Assembly (NCBI RefSeq): GCF_025449215.1
Contig: NZ_CP104900.1
Coordinates: 3,162,001-3,226,000, forward strand
Reading direction: 5' to 3'
Length of the DNA stretch: 64,000 bases
Origin: Shewanella seohaensis
GTDB taxonomy: Bacteria > Pseudomonadota > Gammaproteobacteria > Enterobacterales > Shewanellaceae
This document shows positions 55,371 through 64,000 of this stretch, piece by piece. Position 1 is the first letter of the stretch; each line of letters starts with the position of its first letter. The notes beneath the pieces were generated by a model, which was not told where the DNA came from, did no database searches, and saw only the letters and a program-made list of their open reading frames with translations. The position numbers and the translations under genes are program-made.

Positions 55371-56159
55371 TTATCGGCCGATTAAACGGGCTGCATCCTT
55401 AAACAAATTAAAGAAGTTCTCACTGGTGTACTCGGCAAGATCTTCGTAACGTTCTCCGCGCAGTTCTGCCACAAACTCGGCCACATCACGCACATAGGCA
55501 GGTTGATTCTCCTGTCCACGGTGTGGAATAGGCGCAAGATAAGGCGAATCGGTTTCCACCAATAAACGCTCTTTCGGCACTTTGCGGATCACGGTTCTTA
55601 ACTCACCGGCATTTTTAAAGGTCACAATGCCTGAAACGGAAATATAAAAACCTAAATCAATTGCCGCCTTGGCCATTTCCCAGTTTTCCGTAAAACAATG
55701 CAACACGCCACCGACTTTGTCCGCCTGCCCCGCTTTGAGCATGTTGATGGTGTCTTCTCGGGCATCACGGGTATGCACAATCAGCGGCTTATTGACTTCA
55801 ACCGCCAAGGCTATTTGTTGCTCAAAACATTGTTGTTGCAGGGCTTTAGTTTCATCGGCATAAAAATAATCTAAGCCGGTTTCACCAATAGCCACCACTT
55901 TCGGATCCATCGCGAAACGGCGAATTTGCTCAACATCGAGGCCGTCTTTCACATCCAGCGGATGCACGCCCGAAGACAAAAACACTTGCTCGAAAGCAGC
56001 AACCTTGTCACGCATCGACTCGAATCCCTGCTGGCGCACATTGACACAGAGCATATAGTCGACACCGCGCGCCTTTGCGTTGGCGAGGATGAGTTCTAAG
56101 GTTTGTTGATCGGGCGCCGCTTTCAGGCGATCGAGATGGCAATGTGAATCGATAAGCAC
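55371..56159 (-). CDS. TatD-family metal-dependent deoxyribonuclease (YcfH-like)
   Basis: This ~263-residue TIM-barrel hydrolase has the metal ligands of the family: 'LIDSHCHLDRLK' (H-x-H), 'VAIGETGLDYFYADET' (E), 'VEVNKPLIVHTRDAREDTIN' (H), 'KVGGVLHCFTENWE' (H) and 'RLLVETDSPYLAPIPHRGQE' (D). There is no ATG; a GTG at 56159 with GGA upstream, directly before the conserved 'LIDSHCHLD', is the best start (a GTG at 56171 is the alternative). Order (pabC, mltG, tmk, holB, this gene) matches E. coli ycfH. Confidence 0.9.
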   Translation of the reverse strand: MLIDSHCHLDRLKAAPDQQTLELILANAKARGVDYMLCVNVRQQGFESMRDKVAAFEQVFLSSGVHPLDVKDGLDVEQIRRFAMDPKVVAIGETGLDYFYADETKALQQQCFEQQIALAVEVNKPLIVHTRDAREDTINMLKAGQADKVGGVLHCFTENWEMAKAAIDLGFYISVSGIVTFKNAGELRTVIRKVPKERLLVETDSPYLAPIPHRGQENQPAYVRDVAEFVAELRGERYEDLAEYTSENFFNLFKDAARLIGR

Positions 56160-56171
56160 AGCAATTTCCAC

Positions 56172-56520
56172 ACAGAGAAACAAAAAAGGAGCACAAGGAT
56201 ACTCAGCGATGGGATCGAGGTCAAATTCCGCTAAGGCATCACTCAGCACTAAATAACCTGAGCTCGGGATAAGTAGAGTCGCTGAATAGGCATCTTTTCG
56301 GGCCTCTCTGCGTTGCTCTGTCTAACCATAGCTCGCTATGGCGTACGACAGAGCGCCTTGATATGCGCAAAAATCTGCGCATTCAGTCAAAAAGATTGCA
56401 AACCTTTAAAAACAATACGTTACTGGGTTTGCGTGGATTGTTAAATTTAGATTTTCGACACTCGTTACCCCGAGTTCAGGTTAAATACTCAGTGTAGGCC
56501 CTAGCTAACCACAATAGAAA
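56172..56520. other. Intergenic spacer between pilZ and the TatD-family gene
   Basis: No gene is supported. The main content is the 105-bp palindromic element at 56282–56386, listed separately. The remaining sequence shows no recognised element. Confidence 0.5.
56282..56386. repeat. 105-bp imperfect palindromic repeat element
   Basis: The element starts CTGAAT and ends ATTCAG, and its two arms are inverted copies of each other with mismatches. Nested perfect pairs include GCTCTGTC/GACAGAGC and CCATAG-CTCG-CTATGG at the centre. It would fold into one long hairpin. It looks like a dispersed intergenic palindromic repeat (MITE/REP-like), but I cannot count copies in the genome from this window. 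Confidence 0.6.
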
Positions 56521-56847
56521 TTACATAGTGCAAGTTAAGTCGCCCGAAGCGAGCTCTCGGGATAACAATTTTTCGATATGGTGTTTATGGCTGTCGGGAT
56601 CAGAAACGATTTTAATCCCAATCCCCACGGGGCGGCCGCCCGATGCGCCCAGCGGATTAATCCACACAACCACGCCACGAAACTCGTTGGAGGTGGTCGC
56701 GCCGGGTAAACGATAGGCGATGGTTAACGTCTCACCGAGGTAATGGGTTTCTCCGGTGGCGACAAACAGCCCTGCCGGTTTGATAAACGGCATATAGGCG
56801 CGGTAAAGCTGATGTAAGGTATCAAAATTTACGACAAGATCGACCAT
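56521..56847 (-). CDS. pilZ: PilZ-domain protein (type IV pilus PilZ)
   Basis: This is a 108-residue single PilZ domain. The beta-barrel core includes 'AGLFVATGETHYLGETLTIA', 'GVVVWINPLGASGGRPVGIG' and 'IKIVSDPDSHKHHIEKLLS'. The R-x3-R/D-x-S-x2-G c-di-GMP motifs are absent at the N-terminus, as in the original PilZ, which does not bind c-di-GMP but is needed for type IV pili. It lies six bases after holB, the usual place of pilZ in many gammaproteobacteria. Confidence 0.88.
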   Translation of the reverse strand: MVDLVVNFDTLHQLYRAYMPFIKPAGLFVATGETHYLGETLTIAYRLPGATTSNEFRGVVVWINPLGASGGRPVGIGIKIVSDPDSHKHHIEKLLSRELASGDLTCTM

Positions 56848-56853
56848 GGCATG

Positions 56854-57810
56854 TTACTTATTTGTTATTTCTCTATATTCTAAGACATAACTTTGACACA
56901 AGCCTAAATAATTGACACTCGGCATTGCACTTAAGCTATGACACATTCCCATGATTTTCGCCGCCAAGTTCCCTATTTGCGCTTGCACAAACGCATCTTG
57001 GTCGCCGTACTTCAATAAAATTTGTCTCAGGAGTAAGTATAAAACCTTAAGAGCATCAATGATTTGTTGTTCACTTATCGTTAACAAACTAGCACACAGA
57101 TGGCCTGACGACAAACTTTGCGCCCAATCTTTGCGAAAACCTAACAAAGTTTGATAGCGACTCGGTTGTGTCCCATCTGTCTGCAAACTTTCGGCCAACT
57201 TTAATGGGCCGCCAACCACACTTAAACACCAAGTCACATCCTCTTGGATCTGACAGTGCTGAATTAACCAGTCTTTGATCAACATCTTAGACGGCACCAC
57301 AAAGGGAAGCCGTTGGCAGCGACTGCTGATCGTTGCCATTAAACGCGCGGGCGTATCGGAATGTAATAGCAGTAAAGTGTCTTTGCCCGGCTCTTCGAGC
57401 GTCTTGAGTAACGCATTGGCGGAGGCTGAGTTCAAGCGCTCGCTATGGTGAATAATAGCGACACGTCGACCACTCTGCTGGGCGGTTGCACTCAGGCGAG
57501 TACACAGCTCACGGATTTGGTCGACTTTAATTTGATGACCATCGGCCTCAATTTGATAAAAATCGGGGTGATTACCCGCATCAAATAACTGGCAGGACTT
57601 ACAAAAACCGCATCCGCCAGTGGCAGTGGGTTGTGAGCACATGGCGGCGCGCGCCATAAACATACTCAAGAGTTCACCGCCATAGGCGGAATCGATACCC
57701 ACGAGTTGCGCGTGGGGGACTTTTTGGGTTTGTAACTGGGTTAAAAACGCCTGTCTTGGCGCATCGAGCCAAGGCAGGGTTAATACATCAAATCCGCTTT
57801 GCGTTACCAT
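56854..57810 (-). CDS. holB: DNA polymerase III delta' subunit
   Basis: This is a 318-residue clamp-loader subunit. The zinc-binding cysteines are in '[20 protein letters not shown]'. The AAA+ core has '[22 protein letters not shown]' and the S-R-C arginine-finger motif in '[13 protein letters not shown]'. The Walker A site is degenerate ('[12 protein letters not shown]'), as expected, since delta' does not hydrolyse ATP. The start overlaps the tmk stop by seven bases, indicating coupling. Confidence 0.93.
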   Translation of the reverse strand: MVTQSGFDVLTLPWLDAPRQAFLTQLQTQKVPHAQLVGIDSAYGGELLSMFMARAAMCSQPTATGGCGFCKSCQLFDAGNHPDFYQIEADGHQIKVDQIRELCTRLSATAQQSGRRVAIIHHSERLNSASANALLKTLEEPGKDTLLLLHSDTPARLMATISSRCQRLPFVVPSKMLIKDWLIQHCQIQEDVTWCLSVVGGPLKLAESLQTDGTQPSRYQTLLGFRKDWAQSLSSGHLCASLLTISEQQIIDALKVLYLLLRQILLKYGDQDAFVQAQIGNLAAKIMGMCHSLSAMPSVNYLGLCQSYVLEYREITNK

Positions 57811-58433
57811 GCCATCGCCTGTAACACGGCCAGAATATCTTTATGCACTTCGGCCATGGTTTGGCTGGCATCGATGACGACAATCTGCTCATCTTCGCTG
57901 GCAAGCTTGAGGTAAGTTGCGCGCGCCCGTTCAAAAAAGTCGATGGCTTGTTGCTCGATTCTATCAAGCTCGCCCCGCTTTGCTGCGCGCTGCAATCCAA
58001 GCTTAGGATCAAGGTCAAGATATAGGGTTAAATCGGGTTTAAAGCCTTTGAGCGTCGCGTTACTCACGGCTTCGACTAAGGGCATTAAGCCGCGTCCACC
58101 GCCTTGGTAAGCTAAGGAGGACAAATTATGCCTATCCCCTAACACCCACTTGCCTTCTGCCAGCGCAGGTTTGATCACATTGGCGACGAGCTGAGCTCTG
58201 GCGGCGTAGATCAATAAACATTCGGACTCATCACACAGAGGATCGCCTGGGTCGGCAATTTTCACTAAGTCACGAATGCGCTCGGCCAGCGGCGTACCGC
58301 CTGGCTCGCGGGTGCACACGGGTGCGAGGCCGGTGTGCTTTTCAATAAAATCGCGAATAAGGGCAATCGCACTCGATTTGCCTGCGCCTTCCAGTCCTTC
58401 AACAACGATGAATTTGGCGGATGCTTGGGTCAT
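57804..58433 (-). CDS. tmk: Thymidylate kinase
   Basis: This 209-residue kinase phosphorylates dTMP to dTDP. The P-loop is '[16 protein letters not shown]'. The DR-x motif is in '[18 protein letters not shown]', and the substrate region is '[20 protein letters not shown]'. Normal length. It overlaps mltG upstream by four bases and holB downstream by seven, so all are one translationally coupled operon. Confidence 0.96.
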   Translation of the reverse strand: MTQASAKFIVVEGLEGAGKSSAIALIRDFIEKHTGLAPVCTREPGGTPLAERIRDLVKIADPGDPLCDESECLLIYAARAQLVANVIKPALAEGKWVLGDRHNLSSLAYQGGGRGLMPLVEAVSNATLKGFKPDLTLYLDLDPKLGLQRAAKRGELDRIEQQAIDFFERARATYLKLASEDEQIVVIDASQTMAEVHKDILAVLQAMAW

Positions 58434-59439
58434 TTTTTCTTTCTCTGATAAATATCGACGGCGCGGTTATGCTCTTCCAAGGTGGTGGAAAACACATGGG
58501 TGCCATCGTTGCGCGACACAAAATACAAATAACTGACCTTGGCAGGCTTAGACACCGCCTGTAATGAGGCCTTGCTCGGTGCCGCAATCGGTGTTGGCGG
58601 TAAGCCGAAAATCCTATAGGTATTAAACGGCGTCTCTTCGACTAAATCTTTACGGGTGATATTGCCTTTAAATCTGTCACCCATGCCATAAATCACCGTG
58701 GGATCGGTTTGCAGCTTCATCCCCAGATTAAGTCGATTGATAAAGACGCCGGCGATTTGATCGCGCTCAAAGGCTTGGCCAGTTTCTTTCTCAACAATCG
58801 ATGCCAAGATCAGCATCTGGTAAGGCGATTTAAGTGGTAAACCGGGCACACGCTCCGCCCATGCTTTGGCAAGCTCCTGCTCCATCATCTTATAACTTTG
58901 GGTGAGCAGCGTCTTAGCATCGCTATCGGCAGTGTAATGGTAAGTATCGGGGAAGAACTTACCCTCAGGCAGCGCCGAATCATCGCCCTGCTCCATCAAT
59001 ACCGCACTAAAGACTTCGGGAGACAACTGTAAGTGCGGCGCACTCGCGAGTTGTTGTTCCCACTCGGCAATGGTTTTGCCTTCGACTAAGGTCAGGCTGA
59101 AGGTTTTCACCTTGCCATTCACTAAATCGTTGAGTAAGTCGGCAATCGACTGCGAAGGAGACATCTCATAAAGACCGGTACGGATCTTCGCCAGCTCTGG
59201 GCGCAATCTCAGTAACCATTTGAGTTTCCATTTGTCTTGGATAACACCATCGGTTTCTAACTGTTGGGCCAACTGGTGCACGCTGGTGCCACGGGCAATG
59301 GTTAATTCTTTGGCTTCGGTTAGCACTAAGGGGGTTTGGCTGTAATCAATAATCGTTCGATAGCCCCAATAACCAACCAAACAAGCTAAGGTCAGCAAGG
59401 TCAACAAAGTAGAACTTGCGATCAGAATGATTTTTTCAT
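58430..59439 (-). CDS. mltG: Endolytic murein transglycosylase MltG, N-terminus shifted by one base
   Basis: MltG is an inner-membrane enzyme that cuts nascent glycan strands and sets their length. The core has a LysM-like region and the catalytic Glu in '[20 protein letters not shown]', then '[20 protein letters not shown]' and '[20 protein letters not shown]'. As written, the frame opens only at a TTG (59407). The true start is the ATG at 59439, whose A-T-G-A overlaps the pabC stop. One base added to the T6 run at 59431–59436 gives '[18 protein letters not shown]', a proper membrane anchor, and 336 residues. It overlaps tmk by four bases. Confidence 0.9.
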
Positions 59440-60245
59440 AGTGAGAGTGAAAGTGTTTGTCTAAGATCTGCAGTCAAAGGAGAAGGAGTAAAAGTGCGCG
59501 AGTCAATCGCCAGCACATCCACTACGCCTAAGACGCTGTTAGTGATAAATGCCGAGTCAAACTCCACTAAACGCTCGGCGCCAAACGGCAAACAATCGAT
59601 ATTCATCTGCTGTGCAAGTAAGGCTAACATAACTTGTTCGCGCATCACACCCGCGACGCCACAGTACGCCAACGATGGGGTAATCACTTGATTGCCTGTG
59701 ACAAAAAAGATATTCGCCATCGAAGACTCTATCACCTGCCCAGTGCAATCCAGCACTAACCAATCATCAAAACCTTGTGGTAAGGGCTGGGATTTGATCA
59801 ACACTTGCTCGAGGCGATTAAGGTGCTTTATGCCCGCCAACAAGGGTTGATGACCTAATTGGATCGCTGACGTCGTAAGGCGAATGCCCTGTTGCTGCCA
59901 CAAGGCATATTGGGCAGGAATAGGATGAACTGAGACGACTTCAGTGACGTGAACCTGCTCCGGCGGCGCATAGCCACGGCCACCCACGCCCCGTGTGAGC
60001 ATCAATTTAATACAGTGCTGTGGGTATTGCTTGGCGAGAGTATCGAGCTGTTGGCTTAGGGCTTGACTCATTTGCCAGTCAAACCCGAGCCGAGCAGCGC
60101 CTGCCGTGAGACGGGCCTGGTGCTGCTCAAAAAACAAAATGCCATGCGCATCGGTTCGCATCGTGGCAAATAGGCCATCACCATAGGCAAGCCCTCTGTC
60201 CATGGGAGCAATGCTTGCCTGTGATACCCCATTAACCCAAATCAA
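59436..60245 (-). CDS. pabC: Aminodeoxychorismate lyase
   Basis: This 269-residue PLP enzyme of fold type IV converts aminodeoxychorismate to p-aminobenzoate for folate synthesis. It begins 'MIWVNGVSQASIAPMDRGLA' and keeps 'YGDGLFATMR'. The PLP lysine is in 'LAGIKHLNRLEQVLI', and 'DCTGQVIESSMANIFFVTGN' is the cofactor-phosphate region. It heads the pabC–mltG–tmk–holB–pilZ run and overlaps mltG by four bases. Confidence 0.94.
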   Translation of the reverse strand: MIWVNGVSQASIAPMDRGLAYGDGLFATMRTDAHGILFFEQHQARLTAGAARLGFDWQMSQALSQQLDTLAKQYPQHCIKLMLTRGVGGRGYAPPEQVHVTEVVSVHPIPAQYALWQQQGIRLTTSAIQLGHQPLLAGIKHLNRLEQVLIKSQPLPQGFDDWLVLDCTGQVIESSMANIFFVTGNQVITPSLAYCGVAGVMREQVMLALLAQQMNIDCLPFGAERLVEFDSAFITNSVLGVVDVLAIDSRTFTPSPLTADLRQTLSLSL

Positions 60246-60250
60246 GGGTA

Positions 60251-60831
60251 TTAGTCCTGACTGATACGGCTGGCGACCGCATCTTGCTGATCTTTATATT
60301 TCGCGTTTTTACGCTTGTTGTAAGGACGCGCCACTGGGCCACTTAACCGTTCAAAGTTTAACGCACCAATGGTCATCCGTGGACGCAGCGCTAAAGGCAA
60401 CTTACCACTGTTATAAAACTCGAGCACAATTTTACCCTGCCAACCCGGATCAATTCGGTGCGCAGTGACGTGCACCATCAGGCCTAAACGCGCCAGTGAA
60501 GAGCGGCCATCGAGCCAACCGACGATATCGGCAGGCAACGTCACACTTTCATAGGTCACGGCGAGCGCCAATTCACCGGGATGTAGGAAGAAGGCTTCGC
60601 CGTCAGGGATTTCGATGATTTCGCTCATCACCCGATCAAGCGCCGCCTGCACTTCCGTACTCGGACCACTCAGGTCGATAAAAGGCGCGGTATGATCTTT
60701 AAAGACGCGAAATTGCCCCCTAATCGCACATCGACACTCACACCAGAAATCGCATCGTTGCTTGGGCGTGGTTCAATCACAATCGTGCCGTTATCAAGGG
60801 CCTGTTCAATTTCGATATCGGTTAAGCGCAT
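60251..60831 (-). pseudogene. dcd: dCTP deaminase, one-base frameshift
   Basis: Dcd converts dCTP to dUTP, the main dTTP source in enteric bacteria. The start ATG at 60831 opens '[20 protein letters not shown]' and reads to 'VDVRLGG'. The C5 run at 60716–60720 (plus strand) then lacks one base. With six C's the frame continues '[17 protein letters not shown]' into '[20 protein letters not shown]', '[20 protein letters not shown]' and '[15 protein letters not shown]', giving exactly 193 residues, the size of E. coli Dcd. All catalytic blocks are intact. A true null would be unusual, so an undercall is likely. It lies between pabC and udk on the same strand. Confidence 0.93.
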
Positions 60832-60860
60832 CTTGCCTTTTACTCCCTGAGTTTTAGTCG

Positions 60861-61499
60861 TTATTTTGCCAGTAGATGTTGAATACGAGTCTTCAAAATA
60901 TCGGTCGCGATGCGGTTTTTACCGCCGCGAGGCACGATAATATCAGCGTATTGTTTTGAAGGTTCAATAAATTGCAGGAACATAGGACGCACTGTCTTCT
61001 TGTACTGTGAAATCACCGATTCCATTGTACGGCCACGCTCGGCCACGTCGCGGGTTAAGCGGCGCAGGAAGCAAATGTCCAGCGGCGTATCCATAAATAC
61101 GCTCGCATCCATCAATTCACGTAATTTAGGGTCTGTTAACAGCAGAATGCCTTCTAAAATGATCACTTTTTTCGGCGTCATTTTTACGGTTTCGGCCATA
61201 CGCGTATGTTCGGTATAGCTATAGCAAGGAATATCAACAGCTTCGCCAGACTTTAGCAACTGCAAGTGCGTGCATAGCAGCTGATGGTCTAACGCTTTGG
61301 GATGGTCGTAGTTTGTTAACACACGCTCATCCATGGATAAATGACTCTGATCGCGATAGTACGCGTCTTCGTTAATTACCCCAATCTGATCTGTGCCTAA
61401 ATCGCGGCGAAGTTCGTCAAAAATCGTCTTGGCAATTAAACTCTTGCCCGATGCTGACGCGCCAGCAATTGCAATAATGACACACTGCTGAGAATTCAT
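60861..61499 (-). CDS. udk: Uridine kinase
   Basis: This 212-residue kinase phosphorylates uridine and cytidine in pyrimidine salvage. The P-loop is '[18 protein letters not shown]'. Substrate-binding blocks include '[20 protein letters not shown]', '[13 protein letters not shown]' and '[20 protein letters not shown]'. Length and order (dcd–udk–mrp, metG divergent) match E. coli. Confidence 0.96.
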   Translation of the reverse strand: MNSQQCVIIAIAGASASGKSLIAKTIFDELRRDLGTDQIGVINEDAYYRDQSHLSMDERVLTNYDHPKALDHQLLCTHLQLLKSGEAVDIPCYSYTEHTRMAETVKMTPKKVIILEGILLLTDPKLRELMDASVFMDTPLDICFLRRLTRDVAERGRTMESVISQYKKTVRPMFLQFIEPSKQYADIIVPRGGKNRIATDILKTRIQHLLAK

Positions 61500-61510
61500 A
61501 CCCTTAAACC

Positions 61511-62626
61511 TTACTCGTCATCTGATACGCTAATAGAAACTGTTTTTTGACTCTGTTTGAGAGCCAATTCGGCGCCCACTTTACGGGCAATTTCCCGATA
61601 AAGTGCTGCCACTTCACTGTCAGGCTCGGCCACAACCGTCGGCGCACCCACATCCATGGCTTCACGGATATTGATGTGCAGCGGCAAGGCGCCTAACAGT
61701 GGAACTTGATAACGCTCGGCCATTTTACTGCCACCGTGCGTACCAAATGGGTGTTCTTTATGACCACACTCGGGGCATAAATGGAAACTCATATTCTCAA
61801 CAATCCCGAGGACGGGGATATTCACCTTCTGGAACATGGTGATGCCTTTCTTGGCATCGGCCAGTGCGATGTCCTGCGGGGTAGTCACAATCACAGCGCC
61901 GCTGACAGGCACTTTTTGTGACAGGGTCAATTGAATATCCCCCGTCCCTGGCGGCATGTCGACCACCAGATAATCGAGTTCAGGCCACTGGGTTTCATTG
62001 AGCAGCTGCGCAAGCGCGCCCGCCGCCATAGGACCACGCCATACTGCGGCTTCATCTCCACTTAACATAAAACCAATTGATTGAGCGGCAATCCCATGGG
62101 CACTGGCGGCGCTCATGTGTTTACCATCGAGGGAAACGGGTCTGAAATTGGGGATCCCGAGCATTAATGGGACGGAAGGACCATAAATATCGGCATCTAA
62201 AATACCGACCTGGGCACCTTCTGCTGCCAGAGCTAAGGCAAGGTTAACCGCTGTAGTCGATTTACCCACACCGCCTTTGCCAGACGCGACCGCAATCACT
62301 TGCTTCACATTGGCAATCGGTGCAATAGAGGCAATCGCCGAATACACTTTTGGTTGGAAATCGATTTCGCACTCAACTTCGTCGATGGCATCCAGCACCG
62401 CGAGTTTGTTGGTGATTGCCATGACAGTATCACGATATTGCGTCATGCAAGGGTATGGATAGACTAAGCCAAGCTGCAAACGCTTACCTTCAATCGCCAA
62501 TTTATTCACGCATCCTGCGCTCACTAACCCCTTCGCTAAATACGGGTCGATATATGCATCGAGAATGGCCAGAACGGGCCCGAGAAGATCGTCACTTAAA
62601 CGATAATCAGTTTGAGTTGAAGACAA
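61511..62626 (-). CDS. mrp: Mrp/ApbC iron–sulfur cluster carrier ATPase
   Basis: This ~371-residue P-loop ATPase delivers Fe–S clusters to apoproteins. An N-terminal MIP18-like domain is followed by the deviant Walker A '[19 protein letters not shown]', '[18 protein letters not shown]' and the cluster-binding C-x-x-C in '[15 protein letters not shown]'. No ATG is available. TTG at 62626, with GGGGG eight bases upstream, is the likeliest start (GTG or TTG at 62641/62644 would add six residues). It is divergent from metG, as in E. coli. Confidence 0.93.
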   Translation of the reverse strand: MSSTQTDYRLSDDLLGPVLAILDAYIDPYLAKGLVSAGCVNKLAIEGKRLQLGLVYPYPCMTQYRDTVMAITNKLAVLDAIDEVECEIDFQPKVYSAIASIAPIANVKQVIAVASGKGGVGKSTTAVNLALALAAEGAQVGILDADIYGPSVPLMLGIPNFRPVSLDGKHMSAASAHGIAAQSIGFMLSGDEAAVWRGPMAAGALAQLLNETQWPELDYLVVDMPPGTGDIQLTLSQKVPVSGAVIVTTPQDIALADAKKGITMFQKVNIPVLGIVENMSFHLCPECGHKEHPFGTHGGSKMAERYQVPLLGALPLHINIREAMDVGAPTVVAEPDSEVAALYREIARKVGAELALKQSQKTVSISVSDDE

Positions 62627-62786
62627 AAGAATTACCCCCACCAATAAATTTGCCCAAGTGTACCAGATAATGACAAAAACATTAGCGCAGATTTAACCCA
62701 ATCGACTCAGGTTTTGATGAAAATCATCCTGTAATCGGTTAGTATCTCTACCATTATTTTTGGCCCACCACGATATTTGAGACAAG

Positions 62787-64000
62787 ATGGCAACTTCACA
62801 ACGTAAAATTCTCGTGACCAGCGCACTTCCCTACGCGAACGGACCGATTCATTTAGGTCACATGCTGGAATACATCCAGACGGATATCTGGTCCCGTTAT
62901 CAAAAGCTTCGTGGACATGAGTGCCACTATATTTGTGCCGATGACGCCCACGGCACACCGATTATGCTTAAGGCGCAGCAATTAGGCATGGCGCCTGAAG
63001 AAATGATCGCGCAAGTCAACAAAGAGCATCAGCAGGATTTCGCCGATTTTAATATCGCCTTCGATAATTATCACAGCACCCACAGTGAAGAAAACCGCGT
63101 GCTGGCGAGCGATATTTACTTAAAACTGCGTGCTAACGGCTATATCAAGAGCAAGAGCATTTCGCAATTATTTGACCCTGAAAAGTCGATGTTCCTGCCA
63201 GACCGCTTCGTAAAAGGCACCTGCCCTAAGTGTAAATCACCGGATCAATACGGCGACAACTGCGATGCCTGCGGCGCAACTTACAGCCCAACTGAGCTGA
63301 TTAACCCTAAGTCGGCCGTCTCTGGCGCAACGCCAGTGATGAAGGACACTGAGCACTTCTTCTTCGATTTACCCGCCTTCGAAGACATGCTCAAAGAGTG
63401 GACTCGCTCGGGTGCACTGCAAACCGAAATGGCCAACAAGCTCGATGAATGGTTCGAACAGGGTCTGCAGCAATGGGACATCACCCGTGATGCGCCTTAC
63501 TTTGGTTTTGAGATCCCAGATGCTCCAGGCAAATACTTCTACGTGTGGTTAGATGCGCCTATCGGCTACATGGGCTCATTCAAAAACCTCTGTGACAAAC
63601 GCCCAGAGCTGAGTTTTGACGAATTTTGGGCCAAGGATTCTAAGGCCGAAGTTTACCACTTTATCGGTAAAGATATCGTTTACTTCCACAGCCTATTCTG
63701 GCCGGCCATGCTCCATGGCTCAGGCTACCGTCAACCTAACAGTGTCTACGCCCACGGTTATGTGACAGTGAACGGCGCTAAGATGTCTAAATCTAAGGGT
63801 ACCTTTATTAAGGCGCGCACCTATTTAGACCACTTAGATCCTGAATACTTACGCTACTACTACGCCGCCAAGCTGAGCAGCCGTATCGACGATCTCGACC
63901 TGAATTTAGAAGACTTCGTTCAGCGCGTAAACTCAGACTTAGTGGGCAAACTCGTTAACCTAGCGTCTCGTACTGCAGGCTTTATCACTAAGCGTTTCGA
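62787..64000 (+). CDS. metG: Methionyl-tRNA synthetase, N-terminal part (3' truncated by window)
   Basis: The first ~404 residues are visible, open to the window edge. They begin '[20 protein letters not shown]' and contain the HIGH motif in '[14 protein letters not shown]', the zinc knuckle C-P-K-C … C-D-A-C in '[19 protein letters not shown]', and the KMSKS loop in '[14 protein letters not shown]'. The enzyme charges initiator and elongator tRNA-Met. It is divergent from mrp with a ~160-base shared promoter region. No frameshift is seen in this part. Confidence 0.96.
   Translation, partial: MATSQRKILVTSALPYANGPIHLGHMLEYIQTDIWSRYQKLRGHECHYICADDAHGTPIMLKAQQLGMAPEEMIAQVNKEHQQDFADFNIAFDNYHSTHSEENRVLASDIYLKLRANGYIKSKSISQLFDPEKSMFLPDRFVKGTCPKCKSPDQYGDNCDACGATYSPTELINPKSAVSGATPVMKDTEHFFFDLPAFEDMLKEWTRSGALQTEMANKLDEWFEQGLQQWDITRDAPYFGFEIPDAPGKYFYVWLDAPIGYMGSFKNLCDKRPELSFDEFWAKDSKAEVYHFIGKDIVYFHSLFWPAMLHGSGYRQPNSVYAHGYVTVNGAKMSKSKGTFIKARTYLDHLDPEYLRYYYAAKLSSRIDDLDLNLEDFVQRVNSDLVGKLVNLASRTAGFITKRF

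Noticed and set aside
56282..56386. CRISPR repeat or simple intrinsic terminator
   Set aside because: It is a single palindromic unit with no direct-repeat/spacer periodicity; it is far longer than a terminator and has no clear T-run.
1808..60720. Programmed frameshifting at the homopolymer sites
   Set aside because: The sites occur in unrelated families with no slippery heptamer plus stimulatory structure pattern, and all need exactly one extra base; undercalling explains them better.
62707..62958. Minus-strand ORF overlapping the metG start
   Set aside because: It overlaps the conserved metG N-terminus and the metG/mrp promoter region; no features of a protein.

Overview
The window reads as a chromosomal segment of a gammaproteobacterium, most likely Shewanella (inference from gene content and order, with no database search). 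The evidence includes a pyrD–zapC neighbourhood, a 1,614-residue NAD-glutamate dehydrogenase, DUF2835, a prc–proQ–msrC–letA–letB–rsmF order as in enteric bacteria, and the pabC–mltG–tmk–holB–pilZ–tatD run followed by dcd, udk, mrp and a divergent metG.

Layout. 1–5.1 kb: partial LysR regulator, a frameshifted FAD oxidoreductase, a DUF938 methyltransferase, and an SOS-controlled umuDC operon in which UmuD is a tandem duplication in one chain. 5.3–20.05 kb: a 14.7-kb integrative element in tRNA-Ser(GGA), bounded by 34-bp direct repeats (5303–5336 and 20013–20046). It carries hypothetical genes, small membrane proteins, a serine recombinase, DUF2787, a RadC-like protein, a HepT–MntA toxin–antitoxin pair, a winged-helix regulator, a P4-type primase-helicase, a membrane-anchored dGTPase-like protein with a coupled nucleotidyltransferase, and a tyrosine integrase interrupted by an amber codon. 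20–28 kb: tRNA-Ser, a NIT-domain chemoreceptor, a MarC-family protein, adhE, zapC, pyrD. 28–40 kb: NAD-GDH and an envelope cluster (RND/MMPL exporter, YCF48-like propeller, DUF1329, DUF1302). 40–55 kb: DUF2835, pepN, prc, proQ, msrC, yebG (second LexA box), two PqiA-like halves of LetA, seven-domain LetB, a fused SpmA/SpmB-like protein, rsmF. 55–64 kb: tatD-family nuclease, pilZ, holB, tmk, mltG, pabC, dcd, udk, mrp, metG (runs off the end).

Two things stand out biologically. First, the fused UmuD joins an arm-bearing copy whose nucleophilic Ser is Ala to an arm-less, Ser-intact UmuD'-like copy. Second, the island encodes a putative two-gene defence module: a membrane-tethered dGTPase-like HD protein coupled to a CCA/poly(A)-polymerase-type nucleotidyltransferase.

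A technical pattern also matters. At least nine chromosomal genes, and probably one island gene, are each broken by loss of exactly one base, nearly always in a short homopolymer. Restoring one base gives full-length proteins of the usual size (Dcd 193, GDH 1,614, AdhE 866 residues). These breaks are more likely systematic sequencing undercalls than real pseudogenes.
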